Assembly (NCBI GenBank): GCA_026416095.1
Contig: JAOAFV010000021.1
Location: 62,001 to 126,000 of the forward strand
DNA length: 64,000 nt
Reading direction: 5' to 3'
Origin: Bacteroidales bacterium
GTDB lineage: Bacteria > Bacteroidota > Bacteroidia > Bacteroidales > GWA2-32-17
Shown here piece by piece: positions 17,442 through 26,571 of the stretch. How positions within the stretch are numbered: position 1 is the stretch's first letter; each line of letters begins with the position of its first letter. Made by a program: the position numbers and the translations under genes. The notes beneath the pieces are model-generated. The model worked only from the letters and a program-made list of their open reading frames with translations. It ran no database searches and had not been told where the DNA came from.

Positions 17442-19721
17442 TTATAACTTATTGAAAACCATATAACCAATATTCAACTGAGTAAAAACAGTTTTTCTAT
17501 TATGCCACGGATAATAATTAAAAGACATTGAAATATTAAAAGCAGAAAGGCTATAAACTAAATATAGTGTATGAATTGTTAAGGGAGAAGAAAACTTATA
17601 TGTTTTTTCATCTATTCCTAAAGGAGTTCTTACAATTTCGTTAAATTTTGAAAATAAATAATTTTCAACTCTTACATTAAAATATTTATTGTATCTATAT
17701 ATAAATTTTAAACCCAATCCGATAAACGAAGGATTTCTAAGTTTATCGGTATAAAATGCATTTAAATGTAATACAGGAGTAAACGAAGAACTTACAAGCA
17801 ATGTTGAATAGTAATTAGAAAAAAAAGGTTGATTTGAAATAACAACATTTTGGTAAATGCCACTTATAACTTTTTTTGTTATATTATAATATTTACAATA
17901 TTCGACATTTACCATAAACCATTGTTTAAAGCTTCCCTTAACTTCTATTTTATTAGAATAAGAGCCTGCTTTAAATTTTTCTTTTCCATTCAAATATGCT
18001 AACTTAAAAGTAAAATTACTACCTGAAACTGGGAAATTAATGTCATTTAAAGAATTTTTTTCTATAATAATAAAAGGAGAAAATCCATGAAATTGAGTAT
18101 AGTCGCTAGTATCGGAATGGTTAAAATTAGTATTTTGAAAATAATTATACTCTTTATCAAAAAAATTTAAATTAAACGATATCTTTGAACTGACAGTTAA
18201 GGGAAATAAAACTTGAGAATTTAAAATTCTTTCGGAAGTAATTATATATATAGGTCTGTAATCATTATAAAACAGAAAATTACTACCTTTATAAAAGTCG
18301 TAGCGCGAAAGGGCTAAAGCCGACTGGAATATAAGCGGTAAAATAAAAACATTTTCGAAACGAGCTCTCAAATATAAGCTACTATAAAATTTTCCATAAT
18401 ACATATTAGAATAAAACGAATAACCTATTTTTCGTAACAAGTTGTATTCTAAAGCCACAAATCCTTCATTTTGGTTATCAGACGATATTAAGCCTCCTAA
18501 ACTTAATTTCAAGGGTTTTTCTTTTGAAACATTCAAGAATAACGAATAATATTTATTCTCTAAAAGTTTTGCTCTTGGAAAAATCGATGAAACATAATTT
18601 CCAGACAATATTTTATAATATTCCCTTTTAAAACTTTCGTAGTTAAACGAATCTTTGCCATTGTAAAGTTCTTTTAATAAATATCTAACCTGATTATAAT
18701 TTAATCCGGTTATATACACATTTTTAAAAATAAGAGGGGTAAATTTTTTTTTGAACTGTTTTCTTCTATAGTTTAAAAATACTGTATCTTCTCTTACAGG
18801 TATTAATTGTTTTATTTTTTTCATGTTATTTAATGTTTCTTGATAACCAATTTTAATAATTTCTTCTGCTTTAGAAAAATCCATTAATGAGTAATTATAA
18901 ACCTGAGGTTCAATTAATATTGAAATAGAATCGGGCATTTCATAATTTGTTTTGGCAGTAATCATATTTTCAAGCTGAAGTAAAACATTATCTTCGGTAG
19001 GTGGTGCTGTATTACCAGCTACTTTACTTCCTATTAAATAGTTTGGATTAAAATCTTTAATCATAATATCCACAGGAAAATTATTGTATACCCCTCCATC
19101 AAACAATAATTTACCATCTACTGTGATTGGTTTAAAGTAAAACGGGAAAGTCATAGAGGCGCGTATTGCTGAACCCAAATCGCCTTTAGAAAATATAACG
19201 GGCTCATTATTATAAATGTCGCTTGCTACACATCTGAATGGTACAAATAAACTATCAAAATTATAAGAAGCAGCTGCCGAAGGTTGGGCAAATATTTCTA
19301 AAAATGCAAGATCCATAGAATAAGGTGGTATTATATTTGTAGGTAAGTATGGTACTAAGCCACTATCAATTGAAAATTTAAGATCAATCCAAGAAGCATC
19401 TTTTTCTTTCTCTTTGATATAAAAATAGTCATATTCTTTTGGAATTTTACCTTCTGCCCACATTAAAAATTCTTCAGAGGTAACAATTTTTATCATTTCA
19501 TCTGGTGTGTACCCTGAAGCATATAATCCGCCAATAATTGCTCCCATCGATGTGCCTACCACATAATCGATAGGAATTCTATGCTCTTCGAGTGCTTTTA
19601 TTACTCCTATATGTGCTAACCCTTTTGCTCCACCACCACTTAGTACAAGACCAACTTTTTGGGATAATGAGCTGCAATAACACAATAATAATAATATTAA
19701 GATTATTATTTCATTTTTCAT
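17442..19721 (-). CDS. Patatin-like phospholipase with C-terminal outer-membrane barrel
   Basis: This 759-residue protein has a signal peptide (residues 1-21, ending SLSQ) and a patatin domain with oxyanion motif SGGGAKG (28-34), nucleophile motif GTSMG (56-60, Ser58) and the Asp of DGGVYNNFP near residue 208. A POTRA-like linker follows (about 330-400, KNVYITGLNYNQVRYLLKEL). The rest is a region rich in alternating aromatic strands typical of an Omp85-type barrel, ending LNIGYMVFNKL. This is the type Vd autotransporter layout (PlpD/FplA type). It acts at the outer membrane or cell surface on phospholipids. The start overlaps the Rrf2 gene by 11 bases. Confidence 0.9.
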   Translation of the reverse strand: MKNEIIILILLLLCYCSSLSQKVGLVLSGGGAKGLAHIGVIKALEEHRIPIDYVVGTSMGAIIGGLYASGYTPDEMIKIVTSEEFLMWAEGKIPKEYDYFYIKEKEKDASWIDLKFSIDSGLVPYLPTNIIPPYSMDLAFLEIFAQPSAAASYNFDSLFVPFRCVASDIYNNEPVIFSKGDLGSAIRASMTFPFYFKPITVDGKLLFDGGVYNNFPVDIMIKDFNPNYLIGSKVAGNTAPPTEDNVLLQLENMITAKTNYEMPDSISILIEPQVYNYSLMDFSKAEEIIKIGYQETLNNMKKIKQLIPVREDTVFLNYRRKQFKKKFTPLIFKNVYITGLNYNQVRYLLKELYNGKDSFNYESFKREYYKILSGNYVSSIFPRAKLLENKYYSLFLNVSKEKPLKLSLGGLISSDNQNEGFVALEYNLLRKIGYSFYSNMYYGKFYSSLYLRARFENVFILPLIFQSALALSRYDFYKGSNFLFYNDYRPIYIITSERILNSQVLFPLTVSSKISFNLNFFDKEYNYFQNTNFNHSDTSDYTQFHGFSPFIIIEKNSLNDINFPVSGSNFTFKLAYLNGKEKFKAGSYSNKIEVKGSFKQWFMVNVEYCKYYNITKKVISGIYQNVVISNQPFFSNYYSTLLVSSSFTPVLHLNAFYTDKLRNPSFIGLGLKFIYRYNKYFNVRVENYLFSKFNEIVRTPLGIDEKTYKFSSPLTIHTLYLVYSLSAFNISMSFNYYPWHNRKTVFTQLNIGYMVFNKL

Positions 19722-20157
19722 TTTCTTTATATCTCCCCGACTTATCTAGATCTACTACATCTTTCAAAGTTTTACTTTTCAGTATACTAACTGTTTCATC
19801 TCTTATAGCTTTAACAACAATTCTTAAGCCACATTTATTTATATCGTCGCACTTTGTACAATCTTCAAAATATTTATAAGTTGCACATGGCAATAAAGCA
19901 ATTGCCCCTTCGAATAAACGCAATATATCGGCAAAATTTATTTCTTCTGGTTTTTTTATTAAATAGTACCCCCCCTTTTTACCTTTTTTGCTATTTACAT
20001 AGCCACTATTTTTCAATTCAAGTAAAATATTTTCAATAAATTTTCTTGGTAGTTTTTCTTCTCTAACAATTTCCTTAATTAAAATTGGACCTTTATTATA
20101 ATGCATTGCAAGATAACGAAGTGCATAAAGGGCATATTGTGTTTTTTTAGAAACCAT
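19711..20157 (-). CDS. Rrf2-family transcriptional regulator
   Basis: This is a 148-residue winged-helix regulator. The N-terminus (TQYALYALRYLAMH) and the wing GKKGGYYLIKKPEEI are typical of Rrf2. Three or four cysteines in the C-terminal half (LPCATY, EDCTKCDD, NKCGLR) resemble the cluster-binding loop of IscR/NsrR/RsrR-type members, so an Fe-S sensor is plausible. It lies 4 bases after tpiA and overlaps the patatin gene, so the two are probably cotranscribed. The target is unknown. Confidence 0.88.
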   Translation of the reverse strand: MVSKKTQYALYALRYLAMHYNKGPILIKEIVREEKLPRKFIENILLELKNSGYVNSKKGKKGGYYLIKKPEEINFADILRLFEGAIALLPCATYKYFEDCTKCDDINKCGLRIVVKAIRDETVSILKSKTLKDVVDLDKSGRYKENEK

Positions 20158-20161
20158 AAAA

Positions 20162-20920
20162 TCATAAACATTTTATAATTTCAATGAACTCGTCTGCTTT
20201 TAAAGAAGCACCTCCAATTAGGCCACCATCAACATCTTTTTGGGAAAACAAATCTTTTGCATTTGTCGAATTACAACTTCCACCATATAATATTGTAATA
20301 GAGTCGGCTATATATTCCGAATACTTCTCAGAAATCACGTTACGTATATAAGCGTGCATTTCTTGAGCTTGCTCTGGTGTAGCATTAACACCAGTACCTA
20401 TAGCCCAAACTGGTTCGTAAGCTATAACTACCTTCAATAAAAAATCTTCATCTAGATGAAATAGAGCATTTTCTATTTGAGCTTTTACAACTTTATATTG
20501 TAACGATTTTTCGCGTTCTTCAAGAGTTTCGCCAACACAAAAAATTGGCCTTAATGCATTTTTTAAAGAAATATTAACTTTATTCTTTAAAACTTCATCC
20601 GATTCACCAAAATATTTTCTTCTTTCAGAATGGCCAATAATAACATAGTGAGCACCAGTCGATGCAATCATTTCAGCAGAAACTTCTCCTGTATATGCCC
20701 CTTTTTCCCATTGAGCACAATTCTGGGCTCCAATAGAAATATATTTATAATTTACCACCTTTATGGCTTCTGTGATATGTGTAAATGGTACACATAATAC
20801 TATCCTTTTACCTTCTAATGGGTATGTTTCCACAAAATTGTTAATTTTTTGAGCAAGTATAATTCCTTCTTCGATTCGAGTATTCATTTTCCAATTTGCA
20901 GCTACTATTTTTAATCTCAT
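20162..20920 (-). CDS. tpiA: Triosephosphate isomerase
   Basis: TpiA interconverts glyceraldehyde-3-phosphate and dihydroxyacetone phosphate. At 252 residues it is full length. N-terminal AANWKMN gives the catalytic Lys, IIGHSERR the catalytic His, AYEPVWAIGTG the catalytic Glu, and YGGSC and GGLIGGASL the phosphate loops. It sits in a minus-strand operon with the DoxX protein upstream and Rrf2 downstream. Its product feeds the GAPOR-type enzyme encoded at 40005. Confidence 0.98.
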   Translation of the reverse strand: MRLKIVAANWKMNTRIEEGIILAQKINNFVETYPLEGKRIVLCVPFTHITEAIKVVNYKYISIGAQNCAQWEKGAYTGEVSAEMIASTGAHYVIIGHSERRKYFGESDEVLKNKVNISLKNALRPIFCVGETLEEREKSLQYKVVKAQIENALFHLDEDFLLKVVIAYEPVWAIGTGVNATPEQAQEMHAYIRNVISEKYSEYIADSITILYGGSCNSTNAKDLFSQKDVDGGLIGGASLKADEFIEIIKCL

Positions 20921-20936
20921 GATTTTATCTTAATAC

Positions 20937-22079
20937 TTATTTTATTATTTGTTTTATTTCATCTATTTCAGGAAAATCGTAAAACGACCATTTTTCAATT
21001 ACTATAGGCCCTTTTAATAACAATAAACCCGGATTAGAACGAATCATAGTTTTCAAAGTGGTTTCGTCACAAAAATAAAACTTAAAAGGAAGTTTATTTT
21101 TTTCTAAAAATTTCTTCTTAGCTTCTTCGGTCGAAGCTGTTAAAGCAAAAAATAAAATATTGTTTTTAATAGAAAATTCGTAAATATTTTTTATTTTATT
21201 TAAATTCTTTGAAGAGGCTTTATCGATAGAATGTGAAACAAATAAGAAAGAATAGCCTTTATAATTTAAAACACTATCTATGTAATTATTATTTTGCTCA
21301 TCGTATATATTGAAATCGTGTATAGGTGGTTCATAACCCTTCTTAACTAATACAGGATCGGTAATTGATATATATTTATATTTTGTACCACTTGCCCAAT
21401 AAGTAGAGTCGTTCGCATATGTGTTTATATCTATCTTAATTTCCTTATTTTCAATAGTATCTTTTAATATAACATATTGAATATACTCATCTTTTGGTGC
21501 ATTTGGAGGTATCTGCATCAATTCTTTCAAGTTATTGCCTTTTTTATAGGGTAAAAAATCTATAATAGGTAAATGTACATATGAATAATACATAACAAAT
21601 ATAATGAAAACAGAACTAACTATAAATATTATAAATTGTGCTGTTTTACTCCAAAAAGAATAAATTGATTGCCTCTTCAGAAAAACGATTATAGTTAAGA
21701 TAATTAATACCACGTTTTTCCAAAATGTTTCCCAGTTTGTTAATTTAACCGCATCGCCAAAACATCCACAATCAGAAACAGGATTTGCAATAGCTAGCCA
21801 AAAAGTAAGTGGCGTAAATATAAGCATAAATAATAAAGCAAATAACGAAGCTAATTTTATATAAGAATTAAATGTTAATAATATTCCAATTACAAACTCA
21901 GCATAAATTAATAATACAGAAAAGATAAAAGAAAATGGAGCAAGGAATTCAAGGCCCATCGCATAAAAATAATCGTTTAATTTATATGCTGTGCCCCATG
22001 GATCAACAGCTTTCACAAAACCAGAAAAAATAAATACTAATCCAACTATAATTCTAGAAATTAATCTTATTAGTTTCAT
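20937..22079 (-). CDS. DoxX-family membrane protein, BT_3928 type
   Basis: The N-terminal half holds a four-helix DoxX/MauE-like domain (IVGLVFIFSGFVKAVDPWGTAYK and later NPVSDCGCFGDAVKLTNWETFWKN). A helix near residue 150 and a soluble thioredoxin-like C-terminal region follow. This combination recurs in Bacteroidota next to tpiA. Function is unproven; MauE-like membrane domains are linked to electron or thiol transfer. The conserved DCGCFGD cysteines are the obvious redox candidates. First gene of the operon with tpiA, 16 bases apart. Confidence 0.8.
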   Translation of the reverse strand: MKLIRLISRIIVGLVFIFSGFVKAVDPWGTAYKLNDYFYAMGLEFLAPFSFIFSVLLIYAEFVIGILLTFNSYIKLASLFALLFMLIFTPLTFWLAIANPVSDCGCFGDAVKLTNWETFWKNVVLIILTIIVFLKRQSIYSFWSKTAQFIIFIVSSVFIIFVMYYSYVHLPIIDFLPYKKGNNLKELMQIPPNAPKDEYIQYVILKDTIENKEIKIDINTYANDSTYWASGTKYKYISITDPVLVKKGYEPPIHDFNIYDEQNNNYIDSVLNYKGYSFLFVSHSIDKASSKNLNKIKNIYEFSIKNNILFFALTASTEEAKKKFLEKNKLPFKFYFCDETTLKTMIRSNPGLLLLKGPIVIEKWSFYDFPEIDEIKQIIK

Positions 22080-22192
22080 TTACTTTATTTTTTTACAAAA
22101 ATACAATTAAACATTATAAAATAAAATATTTTACAACTTTTTAATAAAATAACGAATAAAACCACCAAATCATGAAAACACTAACATTTAAG

Positions 22193-22204
22193 TGACTAAA
22201 GTCA
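22193..22204 (+). promoter_or_regulatory. Palindromic candidate Crp/Fnr-type operator upstream of hydG
   Basis: TGACTAAAGTCA is a perfect 5-base inverted repeat around AA and matches the TGA-N6-TCA core recognised by many Crp/Fnr proteins. It lies 46 bases before the hydG ATG, in the divergent region with the DoxX operon. No clear TAnnTTTG box for hydG was found, so activator dependence is possible but not shown. Confidence 0.35.
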
Positions 22205-22250
22205 TTGAAATTTAAGTATAAATCTAGTTTATTTAAAAAAATAACTGGAC

Positions 22251-23684
22251 ATGAAATTTTTCCCCGAAAAATGCAAAATAGAAGACAAACCCATGCACCC
22301 ATTTATCGATTATAATGAAATATGGCAACACATAAATAATACAAAGCCAGAAAAACAATGGATAAGAGATATTATAAAAAAGTCGCTTAATAAAGAAAGG
22401 TTAACATTAAAAGAAACAGCTGCCCTAGTAAATACAAACGATGCAGATTTAATACAAGAAATAAAACAAGGAGCTAAAGAGCTAAAAGAAAAAATTTACG
22501 GAAATCGAATTGTATTATTTTCACCATTATACATTGGAAATAAATGCATTAACAATTGTAATTATTGTGGTTTTAAATCTACCAATACCTATACACTTAG
22601 AAAAACCCTAACCGATGAAGAAATAAAAGCTGAAGTTGAAACATTAGAAAGCAAAGGGCAAAAGCGATTAATCATAGTATTTGGAGAACATCCCGACTAT
22701 AATGCTGAATATATTGCACATGTAGTACAACTCATTTATAGTGTTAAAAAAAATAAAGGAGAAATCAGAAGAATAAACATTAATGCAGCACCTTTTGATG
22801 TTGATGGCTTCAAAGAAATTAAAAAATCTGGAATTGGCACATATCAAATATTTCAAGAAACTTACAATCCTCAAGCATATAAATGGTACCATACTGGCGG
22901 CAAAAAAGCAGATTATGAATGGCGTTTAACAGCATTAGATAGAGCACAAGAAGCAGGATTAGACGACGTGGGTATTGGTGTGCTATTTGGATTATATGAT
23001 TGGAGATTTGAAGTCCTTGGTTTAATAAGACACACTATACATCTTGAAGCATGTTACAACATTGGACCACATACAATATCTGTTCCAAGAATAAAAGATG
23101 CTTCAGGTTTAAAATATGATAATAAATATCAAGTAAACGACGAAGATTTTAAAAAAATCATTGCAATATTACGACTTGCTGTACCCTACACTGGCCTTAT
23201 ATTAACAGCACGAGAAAGTGCAGAACTTCGAAATGAATGCCTTAAATATGGAATTACCCAGATCGATGGCGGAACAATTATTGAGTTAGGTGGTTATTCT
23301 CAACCAAAATTTAAAAACAATGACCAAAACTTAAATAATAAACAATTTAAAATTAACGATACACGTTCTTTAAACGATATAATTAAAGAATTAATTGAAG
23401 CTGATTATTTACCTTCGTTTTGCACTGCTTGCTATAGAAAGAGCCGAACAGGTGAACACTTTATGGAAATATCGAGACCAGGACACATTAAAAATTTATG
23501 TACTCCTAATGCAATATTAACTTTAGCAGAATACCTGTTAGATTATGCAACTCCTGACGTCCAACAGCTCGGTTGGAAAAAAATAGAAAAAGAACTAAGT
23601 AAACTCGAACAATACCATAATATACATGAACTCAAAAAAAGACTAGAATTAATTAAAAATGGAGAAAGAGATTTATATTTTTAA
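22251..23684 (+). CDS. hydG: [FeFe] hydrogenase maturase HydG
   Basis: HydG is the radical SAM tyrosine lyase that makes the CO and CN- ligands of the [FeFe] H-cluster. The radical SAM motif CINNCNYCGF (CX3CX2C) is present. The C-terminal CTAC followed exactly 22 residues later by another Cys reproduces the CX2C-X22-C motif for the dangler cluster that separates HydG from ThiH. At 477 residues it is full length. HydE, HydF and HydA are not in this window. The next genes are a TM1266-type regulator and rubrerythrin. Confidence 0.96.
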   Translation: MKFFPEKCKIEDKPMHPFIDYNEIWQHINNTKPEKQWIRDIIKKSLNKERLTLKETAALVNTNDADLIQEIKQGAKELKEKIYGNRIVLFSPLYIGNKCINNCNYCGFKSTNTYTLRKTLTDEEIKAEVETLESKGQKRLIIVFGEHPDYNAEYIAHVVQLIYSVKKNKGEIRRININAAPFDVDGFKEIKKSGIGTYQIFQETYNPQAYKWYHTGGKKADYEWRLTALDRAQEAGLDDVGIGVLFGLYDWRFEVLGLIRHTIHLEACYNIGPHTISVPRIKDASGLKYDNKYQVNDEDFKKIIAILRLAVPYTGLILTARESAELRNECLKYGITQIDGGTIIELGGYSQPKFKNNDQNLNNKQFKINDTRSLNDIIKELIEADYLPSFCTACYRKSRTGEHFMEISRPGHIKNLCTPNAILTLAEYLLDYATPDVQQLGWKKIEKELSKLEQYHNIHELKKRLELIKNGERDLYF

Positions 23685-23878
23685 ATATTACGCTGACTAC
23701 CATACAAACAGAATTAAAAACTTAAAAGAAACTACTTTTCTAATTACTTGTAATTAGTTAAAATTTTATTGTTTCATTTTTACAATAATTTAACACTCAT
23801 GTTAACATTAACTTTATTGCATTAATTGAAAATTTAATTAACTTAAATTTTGCAAAACTCAAAAACTTACATTTTAAT

Positions 23879-23909
23879 TTTGAAATTTAAATTTGATGGT
23901 CTAACTTTG
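23879..23909 (+). promoter_or_regulatory. Consensus promoter of the TM1266-rubrerythrin operon
   Basis: TTTG (23879-23882), a 19-base spacer and TAACTTTG (23902-23909) match the Bacteroidota consensus exactly. The predicted start is about 15 bases before the ATG at 23931. Confidence 0.7.
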
Positions 23910-23930
23910 CAAAAAAAATTGCAAAAATAA

Positions 23931-24191
23931 ATGAATAAAATTGTAATATTAGGATTGTATATTAGCGAAAGGATAACAAACGCCACAAAAGTTCAGGACA
24001 TTCTAACACGTTATGGTTGTTTAATTAAAACACGCTTAGGTTTGCACGAAACAAGCGAAAATTATTGCAGTAATTGTGGTTTAATAATTCTTGAATTATT
24101 AGACAATACAGATGAAATTGAAAAATTAGAAAATGAACTAAAAAACATTGATGGAATTGAAATTCAAAAAATGATTTTTAATAAAAAATAA
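23931..24191 (+). CDS. TM1266-type iron-only hydrogenase system regulator
   Basis: This 86-residue ACT-like small protein belongs to the family named from TM1266, found beside [FeFe] hydrogenase maturation genes. Landmarks are GLYISERITNATKVQDILTRYG, the CSNCG pair and the C-terminal ELKNIDGIEIQKMIF. Its biochemical role is not established; the family name rests on gene context and structure. Here it follows hydG by 246 bases but has its own strong promoter and is cotranscribed with rubrerythrin. Confidence 0.85.
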   Translation: MNKIVILGLYISERITNATKVQDILTRYGCLIKTRLGLHETSENYCSNCGLIILELLDNTDEIEKLENELKNIDGIEIQKMIFNKK

Positions 24192-24195
24192 AATT

Positions 24196-24768
24196 ATGAG
24201 CATCAAAGGAACATTAACCGAAAAAAATTTATTAATTTCATTTGCTGGCGAAAGTCAGGCAAGAATGAGATATGAATTTTTTTCTAAAATTGCAAAAGAG
24301 GAAGGTTATGAGCAAATAGCGTTTATTTTTCAAAAAACGGCCGACGAAGAAAAAGAACACGCTAAACGTTTTTTCAGCTATTTAGAAGGAGGTATGGTAG
24401 AAATAACTGCAATGTACCCTGCAGGTAAACTAGACACTACATTAAAAAATCTTGAATTAGCAGCAGCAGGAGAACATGAAGAATGGAGCGAACTATATCC
24501 TAAATTTTCAGAAATAGCCATGCAAGAAGGTTTCAAAGAAATTGCAACAACATTCAAAATGATTGCAAGCGTTGAAGAAAAACATGAAAAAAGATACCGC
24601 AAGCTAATACAAAATATATTAGAGAATAAAGTGTTCGAAAGAGAAGAAAAAGTTTATTGGTATTGTAGAAACTGTGGTTACATACATTATGGCACCAGCG
24701 CACTCGAAAAATGTCCGAGCTGTTTACATCCTAAAGCATTTTTCGAAATATTGTGCGAAAATTACTAA
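24196..24768 (+). CDS. rbr: Rubrerythrin
   Basis: Rubrerythrin is a non-haem diiron peroxidase that protects anaerobes from hydrogen peroxide. The ferritin-like domain has metal-binding motifs EEKEHAKRF and EEKHEKRY, and the C-terminus is a rubredoxin-like zinc/iron knuckle (YCRNCGYIHYG and CPSCLHPKAFF). At 190 residues it is typical. It starts 4 bases after the TM1266-type gene. Confidence 0.97.
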   Translation: MSIKGTLTEKNLLISFAGESQARMRYEFFSKIAKEEGYEQIAFIFQKTADEEKEHAKRFFSYLEGGMVEITAMYPAGKLDTTLKNLELAAAGEHEEWSELYPKFSEIAMQEGFKEIATTFKMIASVEEKHEKRYRKLIQNILENKVFEREEKVYWYCRNCGYIHYGTSALEKCPSCLHPKAFFEILCENY

Positions 24769-24769
24769 A

Positions 24770-25324
24770 ATGTCTTTTTACTCATTTATTTTAAAAATTT
24801 TTGGTTTTAAGCTAGAAGGAAAATTTCCGGAGTACAATAAAAAAGTTATAATTGCAGCACCACATACAAGTGCTTTAGATTTTATTGTTGGTTATTTAGC
24901 GTTAAGGCATTTTAAAATAAAGCCTCATTTTGTTATAAAAAAAGAATTTTTTTTCTTTCCGTTAGGTATAATTTTAAAAAAACTTGGTGCAATACCTATT
25001 GATCGAGGCAATATTAAAAATAACTTCGTTGATTTAATGGTTAATGAATTTAACAAAAGAGAAAAATTTAATTTAGTGATTACACCCGAAGGTACAAGAA
25101 AAAGAACAAAACACTGGAAAAAAGGATTTTATTTAATTGCCCAAAAAGCAAATGTCCCAATAGTAGTTACAAAATTAGATTATGGGAACAAGATTCTAGG
25201 CCCAGTTAAAACCATTATGCCATCTGGCAATTATAATAAAGATTTGAAAAACATATCTGAATGCTACAAAGGTGTAATTGGTAAAATTCCAGAAAATTTT
25301 GAATTACCTATTATAAATGAATAA
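24770..25324 (+). CDS. 1-acyl-sn-glycerol-3-phosphate acyltransferase family protein
   Basis: I chose the ATG at 24770 (MSFYSFILK), 1 base after the rubrerythrin stop; the longer frame from 24674 lies inside rubrerythrin. The protein has the PlsC-type catalytic box HTSALD (NHxxxxD-like) and the EGTRKRTKHWKKGFY motif. This short Bacteroidota form of about 184 residues lacks an obvious second membrane helix. The substrate is inferred from the family only. Confidence 0.82.
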   Translation: MSFYSFILKIFGFKLEGKFPEYNKKVIIAAPHTSALDFIVGYLALRHFKIKPHFVIKKEFFFFPLGIILKKLGAIPIDRGNIKNNFVDLMVNEFNKREKFNLVITPEGTRKRTKHWKKGFYLIAQKANVPIVVTKLDYGNKILGPVKTIMPSGNYNKDLKNISECYKGVIGKIPENFELPIINE

Positions 25325-26078
25325 GCTAAAAGTCGGCGTTTTACAATATAATATTGAATGGGAAGAACCGATTAAAAATTTAATTTTGATTAATGAATAT
25401 TTAAAAAAATATAGCAAAAAAATAGATATTCTTATTCTTCCAGAAATGTTTTTAACTGGATTCACAAATAATTTAAACTGTGCTTTAACACAAGAAAGTG
25501 AAGTATTTAAAAAAATTATTGAATTAAGCGAAAAATACCAAATTGCAATTGCAGGTAGTTTATTATACAAAGAAAACAATTGTTACTACAACAGATTTTT
25601 TTATTTTCATAATGGAAATATAATTGGTCATTACGATAAGAAACATTTATTTTCTTATACTAACGAACATCAATATTTAACACCGGGCAAAGAAACCAAA
25701 GTATTTTTATTAAATAATTACAAAATCTTTCCAATCATATGTTACGATTTAAGGTTTCCCATCTGGTGTCGAAACAAAAATTATAAATACGATATTTTAA
25801 TTGTATGTGCTAATTGGCCTGCTAGCCGCATAGTAGCATGGAATAAATTACTTGTAGCACGTGCAATTGAAAACCAATCGTATGTAATAGGTGCTAATAG
25901 AATAGGTTTTGATGGAAATAAAATATATTATAATGGGTACTCTTCTATCATAGACTTTGAAGGTAATGTGTTAAATTCATCTCACGATAAAGAACAATTA
26001 TTACTAGAAGAACTCGATTTAGAAAAGCTAAATGCATTTCGTAAGCAATTCCCTTTTATATACGACGATAATGATTAA
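25317..26078 (+). CDS. Nitrilase-superfamily amidohydrolase (omega-amidase YafV type)
   Basis: This 253-residue carbon-nitrogen hydrolase has the catalytic triad visible as Glu in LPEMFLTGF, Lys in YDKKHLF and Cys in ICYDLRFPIW. ANWPASR and ENQSYVIGANR are typical of the YafV/NIT2 omega-amidase branch, which hydrolyses alpha-ketoglutaramate. It overlaps the acyltransferase by 8 bases. Assignment to omega-amidase rather than another nitrilase branch is moderate. Confidence 0.85.
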   Translation: MNKLKVGVLQYNIEWEEPIKNLILINEYLKKYSKKIDILILPEMFLTGFTNNLNCALTQESEVFKKIIELSEKYQIAIAGSLLYKENNCYYNRFFYFHNGNIIGHYDKKHLFSYTNEHQYLTPGKETKVFLLNNYKIFPIICYDLRFPIWCRNKNYKYDILIVCANWPASRIVAWNKLLVARAIENQSYVIGANRIGFDGNKIYYNGYSSIIDFEGNVLNSSHDKEQLLLEELDLEKLNAFRKQFPFIYDDND

Positions 26079-26562
26079 AATTGGTATTATATCCGATACC
26101 CATAATTATATAGATGACACATTACTAAACTTTCTAAAAGAATGCGACGAAATATGGCACGCAGGCGACATTGGAGATATTAATTTTTTACAAAAACTTA
26201 AAAACTTTAAACCACTACGAGCAGTATTCGGAAACATTGACGATTATGCAATACGCAAAGAATTAAATGAATATGAAATAATTAATTATTACAATAACTC
26301 TATTCTCCTTAAACATATAGCAGGAACATTTTCAAAGTACGAAAAAAAAACCCTTACAATAATTCATCAATACAATATCAATGTGCTTGTTTGTGGACAT
26401 TCTCATATACTAACAGTGAAGTACGATAAAAAAAACAAATTATTATATATTAACCCAGGGGCTGCTGGTAAATTTGGCCCTCACCTTAAAATGACAGCTC
26501 TTAAACTCGAAATATTACAAAATGGTATTGGAGAATTAACGATATTTGAAAAAAATAAATAA
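26071..26562 (+). CDS. YfcE/MJ0936-family metallophosphoesterase
   Basis: The preferred start is the ATG at 26071 (MIKIGIISDTHN), where the metallophosphoesterase fold begins; the upstream extension from 26032 lies in the previous gene. Metal motifs are SDTHN, HAGDIGD, VFGNIDD, CGHSH and NPGAAGKFG. At about 163 residues this is the usual YfcE size, and family members hydrolyse phosphodiesters. It overlaps the amidase gene by 8 bases. Natural substrate unknown. Confidence 0.9.
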   Translation: MIKIGIISDTHNYIDDTLLNFLKECDEIWHAGDIGDINFLQKLKNFKPLRAVFGNIDDYAIRKELNEYEIINYYNNSILLKHIAGTFSKYEKKTLTIIHQYNINVLVCGHSHILTVKYDKKNKLLYINPGAAGKFGPHLKMTALKLEILQNGIGELTIFEKNK

Positions 26563-26571
26563 TTTATGACT

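Noticed and set aside
24674-24769. N-terminal extension of the acyltransferase from a GTG at 24674
   Set aside because: It lies entirely inside the rubrerythrin gene, and the extension has no resemblance to the family.
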